A stretch of 64,000 nucleotides of DNA from Phoronis australis (GCA_002633005.1 NMRA01000461.1:1-64000); one strand, 5' to 3'. Numbered from the stretch's first letter, positions 39,801-49,424 are shown. The notes: generated by a model from the letters alone, not told the origin. Numbers and translations: made by a program.

Positions 39801-40821
39801 CTCTCAAAAAATGTTAATGTAAACTCATATATGTATCTGTGTTCTTTTTGCAGCGAAGTCCCAGAATCAATTGCATATTTGTTCTGAGAGTGTAGATATG
39901 ATAAAATTGTGTGGAACAAATTACTATTTTGGCTCGAGCAGATTTTTCACAGCAATGTAATTTTTTTCGTGAAAGAGGTTGTGTTAGGTTTTGGAAGTTT
40001 ATGTGTACGTTTGTTTGAATATAAAATAACATATTTTGCTTAACGAAAACGATTATAGGCATACCTATTTTTGATAACGTTCGGGTTTACAACATAGATT
40101 ATAACTGTAAATTTTTGATTTGGAGCGACACATAACTAAGTGGAGATATTTCGTATGTTTGATTACATGTAGATTCTCTGTCATATCGTATTTTTGTTAT
40201 CGTGACTAAGTGTACTTGCTTTGCAAACTATATGTTTTGTCTGAAAAAATATAATAAAATAAAAAACGCTTTTGAAAATTGTATGACGACATTTACATCT
40301 CCGTAATTTATTTCTTTAATTGACAGGGTCACCGTGTTGTCTTACGTTTGCGTATGACATGTACGGTTCCGGTATGGGGTCACTAAGTGTTCGCCTCGAA
40401 GATGATAGTGGACGTATGGGATCTCCCATCTGGTTGAAACAAGGGGACCAAGGGAACGTCTGGCATTTGGCGAAGGTCCACGTGAATGGAACAGGTGTCT
40501 CTCAGGTACATTTTATATGTGTTTCATGAGCTGCAATAAAAGAACACTGAAAAACGCGTCCAGTAGCTACGCGTAGGCTGCTTTCCGTAAACNGGGAGGG
40601 AGGGAGGGAGGGAGGGAGGGAGGGGCATGGAGGGCAGGAGGGATGGAAAAAAATAACACACAGTGTGGGTGACACTGGCTCAGAATTCTCAATCAATTTG
40701 TAACATTACAAGTGCTACACATTCGTTTCAGGTGGTGTTCGAAGCTCGTAGAGGGAAATCATTCATGTCTGACATTGGACTGGACTTCATCCAAGTCTAC
40801 CCGGAATCTGTCTGCCCATGA
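15044..40821 (+). CDS. Secreted astacin-family zinc metalloproteinase with EGF, CUB and MAM domains (complete, 14 exons)
   Basis: Predicted 673-residue secreted protease of the astacin/metzincin family, which cleaves extracellular proteins. Exons 15044-15220, 20195-20293, 21008-21112, 22164-22372, 22813-22894, 25093-25290, 26864-26990, 30148-30270, 31502-31620, 32957-33081, 33815-34073, 36593-36722, 40327-40505 and 40732-40821 join with every phase matching and no internal stop. In order: signal peptide (1 to about 28), prodomain with the YLGDI aspartate switch (Asp115), cleavage site KRR (131-133), catalytic domain from about 134 with [12 protein letters not shown] (230-241), Met-turn SIMHY (283-287) and four cysteines (177, 198, 222, 331), EGF-like (about 335-365), CUB (378 to about 502), a proline-rich linker, and MAM (about 517-672). 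Meprins end with MAM, TRAF, EGF and a membrane anchor; here CUB precedes one MAM and there is no anchor. The subfamily is not assigned. Confidence 0.92.
15447..15704 (-). mobile_element. Possible LINE C-terminal fragment
   Basis: The minus-strand frame ends with [20 protein letters not shown] followed by [12 protein letters not shown]. The pattern C-x2-C-x8-H-x3-C is the usual zinc-knuckle-like C-terminus of non-LTR reverse transcriptases. No reverse transcriptase core was found beside it, so it would be a solitary fragment on the opposite strand to the host gene. Confidence 0.45.
16056..16264 (+). mobile_element. MITE with GGGACC(C/T)GTTC terminal repeats
   Basis: About 209 bp. The left end is GGGACCCGTTCTAACAAAAC then TGACTTA. 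The right end in reverse is GGGACCTGTTCCAATAAAC then TGACTTA. The interior is AT-rich with GACTTAAG / AAGACAAAT motifs. It shares its ends and most of its interior with the interrupted copy at 55652-55873 plus 62917-62938. The target duplication is not obvious. Confidence 0.8.
17281..18960 (+). mobile_element. L1-like LINE remnant
   Basis: The 93-codon frame at 17281 ([19 protein letters not shown]) resembles the segment ahead of the reverse transcriptase. At 17634 [20 protein letters not shown] is the L1-type RT motif normally written GPDGLTxEFYKxFW. At about 18852 [20 protein letters not shown] matches the RT thumb (xFIW). Frames change repeatedly, so the element is dead. Its ends are not defined. 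Confidence 0.6.
20195..20293 (+). CDS. Astacin gene exon 2: prodomain
   Basis: The acceptor is TTCCTATTACAG and the donor GGTTTG|GTATAT, 33 codons, phase 0 at both ends. It encodes [20 protein letters not shown] and onward to GITGL. The alternative donor ACTG|GTTTGG would put exon 3 into a frame with a stop. Confidence 0.7.
21008..21112 (+). CDS. Astacin gene exon 3: prodomain with aspartate switch
   Basis: The acceptor is GCCATTTTGCAG and the donor ATTCGT|GTAAGC, 35 codons, phase 0. It encodes [17 protein letters not shown]. The (F/Y)xGDI motif is the astacin prosegment sequence whose aspartate occupies the zinc site and keeps the zymogen inactive. Confidence 0.85.
21878..21984 (+). repeat. 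(AT)n/(GT)n microsatellite
   Basis: A short ATAT run followed by about 45 nearly pure GT units. It lies in intron 3 of the astacin gene. Frames through it, coding only Cys/Val or Thr/His, are artefacts. Confidence 0.98.
22164..22372 (+). CDS. Astacin gene exon 4: propeptide cleavage site and start of catalytic domain
   Basis: The acceptor is GATTCATTTCAG and the donor GGATCGGG|GTACGA, phase 0 to 2. It encodes the basic site AKRR followed by [18 protein letters not shown], the hallmark start of a mature astacin, and the first catalytic-domain cysteine (NLTCLRF). Confidence 0.92.
22813..22894 (+). CDS. Astacin gene exon 5: catalytic domain
   Basis: An 82-nt exon with acceptor TTTATATTTAG and donor TTATGG|GTTAGT, phase 2 to 0. 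It encodes [16 protein letters not shown] to GLSCLW, the astacin CxSYVG element and third conserved cysteine. The donor and intron lead directly into the zinc-site exon. Confidence 0.92.
24713..24811 (+). repeat. (AT)n microsatellite
   Basis: Nearly pure TA dinucleotide with a few GT/CATA interruptions, in intron 5. The first 70 bp and the last 30 bp are purest. Tyr/Ile-repeat frames through it are artefacts. Confidence 0.98.
25093..25290 (+). CDS. Astacin gene exon 6: zinc-binding active site and Met-turn
   Basis: The acceptor is TTTAATTTCAG and the donor TTGTAT|GTAAGT, 66 codons, phase 0. It encodes [19 protein letters not shown] with all three zinc histidines, the catalytic glutamate and the astacin-specific HE extension, then SIMHY with the Met-turn methionine and zinc-coordinating tyrosine. 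All key residues are intact. Confidence 0.95.
25291..26863 (+). other. Astacin intron 6
   Basis: No repeat family, RNA gene or reading frame was recognised in this AT-rich intron of about 1.6 kb. Confidence 0.5.
26864..26990 (+). CDS. Astacin gene exon 7: end of catalytic domain
   Basis: The acceptor is TTTTGCTTTAG and the donor TGCGACG|GTTTGT, phase 0 to 1. It encodes [17 protein letters not shown] through LANIVYKCD. The last cysteine (331) pairs in known astacins with the first catalytic-domain cysteine. Confidence 0.92.
27460..27796 (+). repeat. Tandem duplication, copy 1
   Basis: 337 bp ending at the single N of 27797. It is nearly identical to 27798-28148, starting TATGATTAATTAAGTAATAC and ending TTGTCTCGGG. 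One internal difference is a 14-bp shorter stretch near GTCGACTTTGAAACTAAAGG. It lies in intron 7. Confidence 0.95.
27798..28148 (+). repeat. Tandem duplication, copy 2
   Basis: 351 bp, the same as 27460-27796 apart from scattered changes and an extra CTCTATTTCATTTTTAGCC-type insertion. The lone N between the copies suggests that two haplotypes were placed end to end by the assembler. Confidence 0.95.
28157..28510. repeat. Foldback (large inverted repeat)
   Basis: The left arm 28157-28331 and right arm 28365-28510 are imperfect reverse complements around a loop of about 33 bp. Matching blocks include GCAGACGACATGTTGGATCT with its counterpart at 28470-28495, and GAAGCTGTGAGCACATGAA with 28365-28386. 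It lies in intron 7, directly after the duplication. It is a foldback or MITE. Confidence 0.8.
30148..30270 (+). CDS. Astacin gene exon 8: EGF-like domain
   Basis: The acceptor is TATCCTTTCAG and the donor ACAACAG|GTACAG, phase 1 to 1, the usual arrangement for a shuffled extracellular module. It encodes [20 protein letters not shown] then [12 protein letters not shown], the six-cysteine pattern of an EGF-like domain in astacins. Confidence 0.9.
30271..31501 (+). other. Astacin intron 8
   Basis: About 1.2 kb between the EGF and CUB exons. No repeat or gene was recognised. Confidence 0.5.
31502..31620 (+). CDS. Astacin gene exon 9: first part of CUB domain
   Basis: The acceptor is TCTTATCAACAG and the donor CTCAAG|GTGATA, phase 1 to 0. 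It encodes [20 protein letters not shown] then [15 protein letters not shown], matching the CUB start CGG...SPNFPxxYxxNxxCxY. Confidence 0.92.
31621..32956 (+). other. Astacin intron 9
   Basis: Open frames of about 100 codons on both strands at 32265-32629 oppose each other and show no domain. No repeat family was recognised. Confidence 0.45.
32957..33081 (+). CDS. Astacin gene exon 10: middle of CUB domain
   Basis: The acceptor is TGTCCCGTTTTTAG and the donor GGTGTCAA|GTAAGG, phase 0 to 2. It encodes [20 protein letters not shown] then FVQI. LxFxxFxxxxxxxC is the CUB core strand pattern. Confidence 0.9.
33815..34073 (+). CDS. Astacin gene exon 11: end of CUB, proline linker, start of MAM
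   Basis: The acceptor is CTCATCTAACAG and the donor AGAATC|GTAAGG, phase 2 to 0. It encodes KYCGSF...[17 protein letters not shown] then GFKFTAVF closing the CUB, the linker [11 protein letters not shown], and [15 protein letters not shown] opening the MAM domain. The frame stays open into the intron for about 230 bases, but the splice donor and the next in-phase MAM exon favour splicing here. Confidence 0.92.
34074..36592 (+). other. Astacin intron 11
   Basis: About 2.5 kb. A segment near 36230-36290 (TTTTTCAAACCAAAAACAAG then CAAAAACTG) resembles 43417-43475, so a weak dispersed repeat is possible. The 90-codon frame at 35757-36029 has no recognised domain. Confidence 0.4.
36593..36722 (+). 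CDS. Astacin gene exon 12: MAM domain
   Basis: The acceptor is CTTCTCTTGTAG and the donor TCGTATG|GTGAGA, phase 0 to 1. It encodes [20 protein letters not shown] then [10 protein letters not shown], the MAM segment GPxxDHTxxxGxYxxxxAS. Confidence 0.88.
37384..37568 (+). pseudogene. Degenerate THAP-type zinc-finger fragment, copy 1
   Basis: Encodes [18 protein letters not shown] followed after about 35 residues by [11 protein letters not shown]-x4-C...VSVF...LCSAxF resembles the DNA-binding THAP domain, where the second half should read CSxHF; here the histidine is Gln and the middle is scrambled. It pairs with the minus-strand frame at 38047-38275, and the pair recurs at 49.4-49.9 kb. It lies in intron 12 of the astacin gene. 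Confidence 0.4.
38047..38275 (-). pseudogene. Transposon-type protein fragment with RPYELDPP, copy 1
   Basis: The minus strand reads [20 protein letters not shown], one in-frame TAG, then [17 protein letters not shown] and [10 protein letters not shown]. It is clearly homologous to the frame at 49689-49920, which has the same [12 protein letters not shown] and SQPxxxxxxP landmarks. The single stop makes it a pseudogene. Confidence 0.6.
38485..40279 (+). mobile_element. 5'-truncated L1-like LINE with 15-bp target duplication
   Basis: AACGCTTTTGAAAAT occurs at 38485-38499 and again at 40265-40279, flanking the element. Inside, the plus strand shows decayed reverse-transcriptase motifs: [46 protein letters not shown], then near the end [12 protein letters not shown](stop)[12 protein letters not shown], the usual C-terminal pattern of L1-type ORF2. 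The 3' end is A-rich (ATAATAAAATAAAAAA). Stops and frame changes show it is dead. It ends 47 bp before astacin exon 13. Confidence 0.85.
40327..40505 (+). CDS. Astacin gene exon 13: MAM domain
   Basis: The acceptor is TTTAATTGACAG and the donor TCTCAG|GTACAT, phase 1 to 0. It encodes [20 protein letters not shown] and [18 protein letters not shown], a typical MAM core (LxFxYxMxGxxxGxLxV). The acceptor lies just after a LINE insertion. Confidence 0.92.
40593..40624 (+). repeat. (GGGA)n microsatellite next to an N
   Basis: Eight GGGA units directly after the single N at 40593, in intron 13. The N probably marks a length uncertain in assembly. Confidence 0.95.
40732..40821 (+). CDS. Astacin gene exon 14: end of MAM domain and stop
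   Basis: The acceptor is ATTCGTTTCAG. It encodes [20 protein letters not shown] then QVYPESVCP and TGA. SDIxLDxI...C is the conserved MAM ending. No transmembrane segment follows, so the product should be secreted. Confidence 0.93.
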   Translation: MVFEARRGKSFMSDIGLDFIQVYPESVCP

Positions 40822-41045
40822 GAGACTTGTATAATGGAGAAAGGGATACATGAGTTCGTTAAGTCTACGAGCAAATGGCAATTTAAAATGCACAGGGTGT
40901 TACCATATTAGGTCACGGTACTTGCCACGCACACCAGAAGATTTTGATGTAAATTGCACTTTCTTGTTTAACGTTTATTACGATATCCTCAGTACAATGA
41001 ATGTACATTGGCCAGAAAGCGCCAAGAAGCATTGTATAAGGGTTG

Positions 41046-41051
41046 AATAAA
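41046..41051 (+). terminator. Candidate polyadenylation signal of the astacin gene
   Basis: AATAAA lies 225 bp after the stop codon, the first clear canonical signal downstream. The site of cleavage was not determined. Confidence 0.5.
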
Positions 41052-44000
41052 TACAGGAAATCTAGATACAGTTATGATGCACAAATACCAAAATTAAAAA
41101 AAAATGATGTAAACATTACAATGACATATGATCACAAATGCAAATACATAACTTTCATACACAATAAGTTATTTTACATATATACAATTCTATCCATGCA
41201 CAAAAAAAATTAACATTAAAAAGAAATGTTGATACTATTTCGAATAAAAACATATTTTCATCTGGGTTGAGTTCTTTACATACAAATACAAATATTTTAT
41301 TATACATTTGAGGAATATCAGAATATTTTTGTAAACATTGGGGTATTGTTCGAGTGCCTGGAAAAGCTATACCCTCTACTACCCGCCTACCTCACAAGGA
41401 TAGAAATCACGAGCATTTTTCTGAAGGTCTCCACAGGAACACAGAGATGAAATATTAGTGAAATTATGTCTAAATTTCTCGTTCTTTAGGAATAGACTGC
41501 ATCTTGCAAATTACACTTCATGCTGGCTAAGTCATCAACGTCACGTCGTTGCATTTAACTTTTGAACTTGGGCGGACATCTTGAGTTGTCACCGTTGTCT
41601 TTAAATCCTTCTAATTACAGCAAAGATATTTGGAGCCAAGATTTGTTTCCCACACGAAACTTCATTTGTTAACATAAACATAAACAAGCCATTTCTGTTA
41701 CTGATGCACCACTGTGCATATATACATGTATATCATGGGCATTTTTAATTTCAACAATGTCGATCTCCATCACCTTTGACGTGAGAAAATGCCACCCCAC
41801 TACATAGATTATCCGCCAGGGTCGCTGTTCTTGTATTAGGGCAAACTGGCATTACTCCCTTCCCTTGTGTTAACAGAACGAAGAAACAGTAGGGCATTTC
41901 GATTTGTTGGAAAATCATTCAGCCATTCCGATTGGTTAATATTGAAAAATGAATCACCATCAACGACCCTCATGTGGAGAAAGATGCTTTTGTGCATCTA
42001 GCTTGTGGAGTTGCAACCACACGAATGGATGGAATGAATGCATTGCACACAAACTCACGTTTTTTGACACATATAAGTCTTAATGCGTCAAACAAAATAA
42101 CAAAACTATCTCGTCCATTCTTCCGGCGCCTTCCTGTACCACATCCGTATGACAATCATCTGTACCAACGCATGCCCACCGTTGTCCAAACACGCAATTT
42201 GCGTGTGTCGTTCCCCACTTCTGAAGAAGTCTGCATTGCCGTGCAAGTGGCGTTGTGTTAGAGAGTTTCATCGCATTTGACAACGATATTGTTTGCAAAT
42301 GAAGAAACATGAAGGCAGAAATTGTAATTGTTTTATTATTTTCTCTCTTTGCAAGGATTAAAGTCATGTACGGCCTCCATAGCTGACCCTCCATGCTAGA
42401 ATGACACTTATCACAACGTGACTTCGATGGCACGCACAATTTCCAAGAAATCCCATGGCGTTTAGATGGGGGAAAGGACGGCCACCGTCGGATTCGCACT
42501 GCACGATTTGAGTTAATAAATAGCTCTTACTGAATAAAGATTGCGTTATTTCAGCTCACAAGCTTGATCTCACATGCAAACTTGTTGGTCAATAAGTCTG
42601 GACTCGGCTCGAATGAGACAACTCTGTTTTAGACAAAAACGTTGCATACATAACGTAAAATTGCCGTGAGGACTTGACAGGGACCTCAGGGATCTCACAG
42701 TCCACATTATTTTGAAAACGCTTTTCCCAGTCACACATTTTATGTCATAAAAGAGATACATGTAAGCATATGCCAGCAGCTGACGCAGCAAGTATAACTA
42801 CTCTCCTTTATCACATTGGTGTAGACTCACAGTTGAACTCTGATTTTCTGTAGACCCCAGACCGTCCCGAGTTGCACCATATACCAACTCCGAACGGTCT
42901 CTCACGACGATTAAGCGTTATGTACATGCGCATGTACGAAAATTCTTTGCCTTGGCTATTTGCAGTGTCATAGAAACAGAGTAGCGTTTACGTTGCCGTA
43001 ACTAAGAGTAATCTGTTTACTATATTAACACTTTGTGAGCGCCACGTTTAGCATTAATCATCGGGTACCCGTCCAACACTTAAAAATTGATAAAGAAACT
43101 GATTGCTCGCGACCTACTTTTCTTCCTGTTTTCATAATCTGGAGCATTTCGGCAGCCTGAATGGACCGCCTTTTGTTATATAGTATTATTGTAAGTTGCA
43201 TGCAACCGCTGGCCGTGGGGTAAAAAAAGTCAGTGTTATGGATCTTTATTCTTTTTTGAGATCTTGAAATAGTAGCTTACGATTGAGAAGGTCATAAGAG
43301 ACGACAATATCACTAGAGAACTATTTTCATTGGACTAGTTGTAAGGTTTTGGAAATATAGTTTCGTGTTTCGTACGTGACGTGAAACAGAATGGTCGTAC
43401 TAAATGGACCTGGTTTTTCAAACACCAAAACCAGCAAAAACCGTTGATTGCCACCTTAATTCATTAGTTATCAGCAAAAACTCGTTCCATGAGCGGCCCC
43501 TGGTCTCTGGTTCCTACACCTATGATTGTAAAGAGGATTCCGTTCCGGAGTATTTACTAGTTTTGGTTCTCTGCCTTTGATTATATTTTATTTAGCGAAA
43601 GAAGGCCCCATTTTCTAAGATGGTAGGTTTGGTGGATACGAAATGTTCCAGAAGTGAACTAGAAAGTATACTAGCCTACTTTATCCACGATAATTTATTT
43701 CAATTTCATAGAACAGACCTCTAGTATACACAATATAAGTAAAAGTTGTGCGTACAATTCCCACGTTTATACAAACGCACCAAACGTCTTGCAAGGTTCG
43801 CAATGACTGCGCGACTCGCGAGATTCTTTGCTAATTGGGGTCCGACCCCAACCGAAGGTCAAGCAGCAGCCAATAACACCACGTGTTTCGCAATTGTGAG
43901 ATTGTGAACCTGGTCAGATTTCCGGAGCTTCCATATAAATATAATAATGTCATTACTCCATTCTTTACATATATCGGGTATACTTGAGGTATCCTCTAGC

Positions 44001-47000
44001 AGATCGAAATAGGGTTCCTTGACTCCATCTTGCTCTGTTGCTTTGGGCTGATAGTGTGGCCAGATGTAGTTTTATGCGCCCACACACCCATATGTGGGTG
44101 CGTACTGTTGCCATCTCTGTCTGGGCGTCCGTCCGTTCAAAGTTCGTTGATATATCTCCTAAACCACTTGCAGAAACTTACATGTAATGAGATTTTGCAT
44201 GCTATTTTTTCTGACGCTGATGGCAGATGACAACACATTTCGAGTCCACCCTAGTAGAACTGTGACTTTCTAATGGAAATTTTAGTTTCAGGTATTTTGG
44301 TAACTAACACTGAAGGTTTTTCAAAATGAGTCATTTTAAGTGGTGCTAGAGGTAACTTCAACATGCAAAAGCAGAAGTTCTCCCACCATACTGTATGACC
44401 CTGTTGTACATGCACCCCTGGTGCTTGCAACATATAATGATAGTGCTTTAACCCTGTCAATTTTGCCGGTGCTTCGGGAGTGGAAGCCAATCTATAATTT
44501 GCTAAAGCTTCGTCATATGTACAGTGTACATGAGCAGTCACGACAAGGAATGCAGCACTATGTGGGGGTCCATAAAGCCGCCCTCTAGACTCTCTTCCCA
44601 CCCTCCAAAGTCACCTTTCTACCGCTTAAAATAACTCTCCGCCTTTCCTCTGTTGCCGTGATTTTGAAAGACATCGTAATTTCTTTCATGCTTAATCGGA
44701 CCCTTCAACTGACTTTCATGGCATGTTCGGTATGATGAACGTTTGTATTAATTGCATTTTTAGTTAAAGGAAATTAACGAAATGTCCTTTACATCACGAA
44801 AAAGGGAACCATATTGGTCAGAAACACCTTTCAAAATGCATTGCTCCACCTTTATGAAGGGAAGAAATCTCATGACAGTCGTGCGATTAATCTGAAGTTT
44901 GTGTAAATAATAGGCCATAATGCTACTGGACTAAATAATTGTCGACATTAGCCATATCTGGAGCAGTTCAAACCAAGAAATTGAGCAGAGTAACACGAGG
45001 ATTTATGTAATTGTCATCAAATGTTTGTAATAATCAAGGTTGATTACACTGAACGGTGTTTTTCAAAAGAAGAAAGAACGCTGTTTTGGACGACTTGCAC
45101 TACGTTTGGATTAAATGTAAGTTAAAATTAAAACAATGCATCATGAATCTTGTTGTTCAATGTCTTAGATACTGGAACTTGTATCTAACGATTTAAATGA
45201 GCTACATGTATTAGTTAACTGCGGGAAATACCGCCTATCAGAACCCGTCTTTCGTGAAAACGAGCATGTGATAATACAAGTCTTGAGTGAAATTGCCAGA
45301 ACAAGGTTCAACATCCTTCAACTACCTGATATTGTGTTACAGGAGTACCAGGCCCATAGTCAGCATTTCGCGGAGGATGGATCGAATTTCTAAAACGGTG
45401 TATATTTAATCATAGATGACATACGCCGGCGAAGCTATCTTCCTGGATTAACTCTGCCAAAATTCCGAACAAGGTGCTTTTGCGAATGAGTGATTATACT
45501 CCATCACATATTCGGACGTAAGTATTTAGTCAGAGAATGACTTGAATAATCTTTTTTCAGGTTAGCCACATGAATGTTGCTCATAGCGTTGAAATTGGGA
45601 ACTACTCCGGAGGCTCACCACCCCGAAAATGTATAAAATTTCGGACTGAGGTGTGATTTTTATACTTCAAAATTCAAAAATACACAATGCACATTTCGGT
45701 TTAGATACAGTGAGTAAAGAGGTTTATCGATAACAACGCCCGGATGTTAATATACATGTATTTTAACTGTTTGGGTTTCTTGCGCATTCGAAAGGGGACT
45801 CCAAAGCATTTTCATGAATACCGAAAATGAAGCGTAATTGAAATTTTGAAAAAAGACATGGAGAATAGGATTAGGGATATTGATGAATTAACACCCACTA
45901 AACGTTAACCAATATTAATACCATACCATGGTGTAAGTATAACGGATCTAGTCTTCTGCCATCATAGCTTTGGCCTATGACGTCACCAGTGGCATAAATG
46001 ACAGCCAATAAGCCAAGTTAATGCCAGCACTATAGTCACTCCGTATACATGCACTTTCCATGGACGAGGTCTGTGGTCTTACGCACAAGCCCTGACGTCA
46101 TTTACTGGCAACACGTGGCCGATTATCAAGTATTACTTCCGGCAAGAACGTCGTACGTTAATCATGGTCAGCTGTTGTGTCGTTACAATACACTAACCAG
46201 AAACTGAAATAGGTAATTTAGGACAGTGGTCCCTCCTCTAGGATAGTACACAAGAAATTGCGGAGTTGCGAATGTATTGTCTATAATCTCTTAGGCCAGC
46301 TCACGAGTTTACCTCTAAGTAAAAGTTGCAATTATTGGGGTGAGACACAAATAGTAAAGCGTTGATCTTGAAGTGAATAAGACAATTCTCTTGACGAGCA
46401 GTTATATTTACCTTATTGCTTCTACAGATCAGTGTCTTCACGCCATCATAATATTCGCGTTTGCAGTCTAAAATTTGATGTTCAATTCAAGAGTGGTATG
46501 AATGACCCTAAAGCCTACAGTTCCGAAACGAATTTCCAACCCGTTTAAGGATCGGTTCTACAAATGATTAAACCTACGTGTATAGCGGAACTTGTTTTTG
46601 TTCTTAATATAAAAACAATAGGTCTCCTGGCAAGAAAAGTTTTGGCCTTGTCTGTTTCAAAATATGACCATGTCTATGGTAGACTGTCAATTTGCAGGTG
46701 ATGTATACCTGAAAACAATCATTTCTTACAATTTGAATAGATTAGTCGGCACTGTCTTAAATGTATGCAGCTGTTTATTTGCATTATTTACTGTCTGTTG
46801 TTTATAAGAGAGCTGTGCCTGTAAAACTTGGAAGTTTTGTGTTCCGAACAAGATTTACTTGGATGCATTTTCGGCTTCTGGTAAGATTGACACTTCTCAA
46901 TATGCTTACTTTTTCAGATGTTGAGATTAACTGTTGGATTATAGTTCATCATTGGCTAGACAATCTAGAGACAGGCTCTACTGACATTTCCTACATTGGG

Positions 47001-47470
47001 ATATATTGAGGAAACAAAGTAACCAGTCAAACCACAGATTTCAGGGATTCGAAGTATTGTGTTGCAGGTAATCACATTTTCTTTTAGGAACTGGTGCATT
47101 TTGATGAGTAGTTTATATAGTTTATTATTTTGGCATCTCCAAACCGGGAAGAAGATCTCTGAATTGATTTCTCGTTTTCGAGAGCTTTTGGTGATATAGC
47201 GGTGACGTAATGAAACCAAGTGTGTCGCAATTTGGTGACGTACTGTTGTACAGGTTGAAAACATGCAGTTCTACCTAGTTAAGTTGTGACTTAGATGAAG
47301 ATTTAAGTCAATTAAATTTTACAGGAATGCTTTTGATTGACAAGCCCAGCATTCAAAGAATTGATGCACAATGTTTGATGCCATCCTAGAACAAAAAAAT
47401 AGCGTTATTATCAACTCAGTCAGGGTAGGTTAGAAAATTCTGTAATTGAAAGTCGCATATGATTTCATGC
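41052..47470. other. Intergenic region, no gene recognised
   Basis: Mostly AT-rich. At 41970-42500 both strands are open for 95-139 codons with no domain, so either could be a transposon relic. At about 44040-44220 a stretch with GGGCGTCCGTCCG, then GATATATCTCCTAAACCACT, then CAGAAACTTACATG looks like a common dispersed invertebrate repeat. Minus-strand 44251-44601 is open for 116 codons without a known motif. Confidence 0.4.
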
Positions 47471-47479
47471 TCCAATACA

Positions 47480-47735
47480 GGGTAGTATTTCTACATATTT
47501 CTCCGGTATTTCTGGTGTTCAATGGAAGAAGTGTTTATCATCCGGTGTCCGGGTGACTGTCAATGGCAAGTTACGCCAGTCAATAGACAGTATAAGACAA
47601 ACCTGTAGATGAAATAGGATGGATGTCACGTGTCCTACAACAAGTGGTGATACCATGACCTTTGATGACCCTGCTGGTCAAGCTGGAGACGTTGTTGAAG
47701 TCACAATGAAAGGTGCTTCAACTTTAGTGAGTGAA
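47480..47735 (+). pseudogene. Possible relic of an immunoglobulin-fold (IPT-like) domain
   Basis: In changing frames the plus strand reads FSGISGVQWKKCLSSGVRVT then VNG, and after stops DVTCPTTSGDTMTFDD then AGQAGDVVEVTMKGAS. The pattern of VTVNG, a Cys-Pro pair and GDVVEVTM suggests a beta-sandwich extracellular domain, but it is broken by stops. A loosely similar stretch (PARAAGDVTVTTC) occurs near 52715. The family assignment is speculative. Confidence 0.2.
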
Positions 47736-49424
47736 AGGCAGTTTTATTTTGTGTAATAATTATTTAAATTTGTCAATACCACACGATTAAATATTGGGAA
47801 GGTTATCAAAAGTAAAGGTGCGTCACATCAAGTGTTGTACATGTATGGTGCGACTGTGGTTCATCCAGTCTTGCACAGATGGCCTCAATTCCTACTATTT
47901 TTCAACCAATTGTATTCATACCTCCAGCTGAATAGATGCATGATCTGTACTTATATTCACAATATTTATATGTACAACATTGTGAGCAAGTATATTGGTG
48001 TTTGAATATTTGGATCACATTTGTGATAAACCCTGATATCGTTCTTGGTGCATCTAGAAACATTAGTAAAACAGAGTCAAGTGACAGCCAGTATTTTGTC
48101 AGAGCGTCATTGTCAACTAGGCCATTGTGTTTTCGTTCTCATAATAAATGTCTGAATGATGTCACACCTTGCTAAATCAGTGCTTGGAATGTTCCTCTTT
48201 TAAGAGGAATTCCACTTTATTGGTTTCAATTTCCTCTTATTTGATTTCCAGTTTTCTCACTTTTCGTCTCTTTTTTTCACAATTTTGACTTTGTTCATGC
48301 AAAAACGTTAATTTCAATTAAATTTTACGTCACGGTACATATTCGTGCCCCACAATCCTATTTATTTGTGGAATGACACATCACCAGGGAAATTTTCCGC
48401 CTTTTATGTCATTGGTAATTCCAAACCCTGCTAAATGAATAGTCACAAGGCTGGTGCATTGTTATGCAAATAATTCTGTTAACAGCAAAAATGACTGACA
48501 ACAACTAGTTGGATGTCAGCATTCCAATCACTTAATGGCTTATCGATGAGAAATTTCCTGTTGCCTCATCTTAATTATCTGTTATTAGAGAAGACAGCTC
48601 TAGTGAGGTGTTCAGCTTGACAGGGAACTATGGGTCATTTTGTCTGAATACAGTTGGCTTGTATTACACATACATGTATACATGTATATTAACCATTTAT
48701 TGCTCTCTCCATAGCAATTTCTGTAAAAAAAAATCATATCAAGCCATAGCACTGAAAAAAGTGACAAATTTTGTTTAAGGGTCAAAATGCATTGCATGTA
48801 ATAGACAATTAGAGGCTCTTAAATTAAGTGAGTAATAACCGTGAGCGTTGTTATACTCCTTTCGCCCTGTCGAACAAGCCTTATGATATGGGACTCTTTC
48901 GACAAAAGAGACTGCCAGAAAAAGCCAAAGCAAAAATTGGCACGAATGCAGAAAACACGTAGGATTTCCAAAAATAATTTCGAGTTCGTTTCTAGTACAA
49001 ACATTAGATTCTGGTCCTTAGTCTTGCAAAGACAGATGTTGTTTTATGAAAGTCATGAATGTTGGGATCATTGGGCTAACGTCAACTGACCTCGGTTCCC
49101 TCTTTGGAATGACACCACATGTTGCACGATGTAACAACGTTGTCATGTGTAAAAGGTGGACTGCCTTAAAGTGTACGCAACATGACTCTAGTACCTCAAA
49201 ATAAATTTTATTATTTTATCTTACTTGATTTCAGTGCCTTTAGTGCACAGCTCATAAAGAAACAAAAAAATAAAAATTGAAAAAAATAATAATTATGTAC
49301 AACGTCATGGGTTGAACCCAAGTCGTTCGGCACACTGTTCGGATTAGCAACTAAGTGTATAGAGTGAATTGAAAGTAAAGCATATTTAGCGTCGAGAAGG
49401 TTCGTAAAGGGATGAAAAGATGTA

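Noticed and set aside
49298-49375. A tRNA-like relic on the minus strand with GGGTTCAACCC and TTAGTTGCTAATCC.
   Set aside because: The B-box is good but the A-box is poor and no acceptor or anticodon stem forms; too weak to list as an RNA gene.
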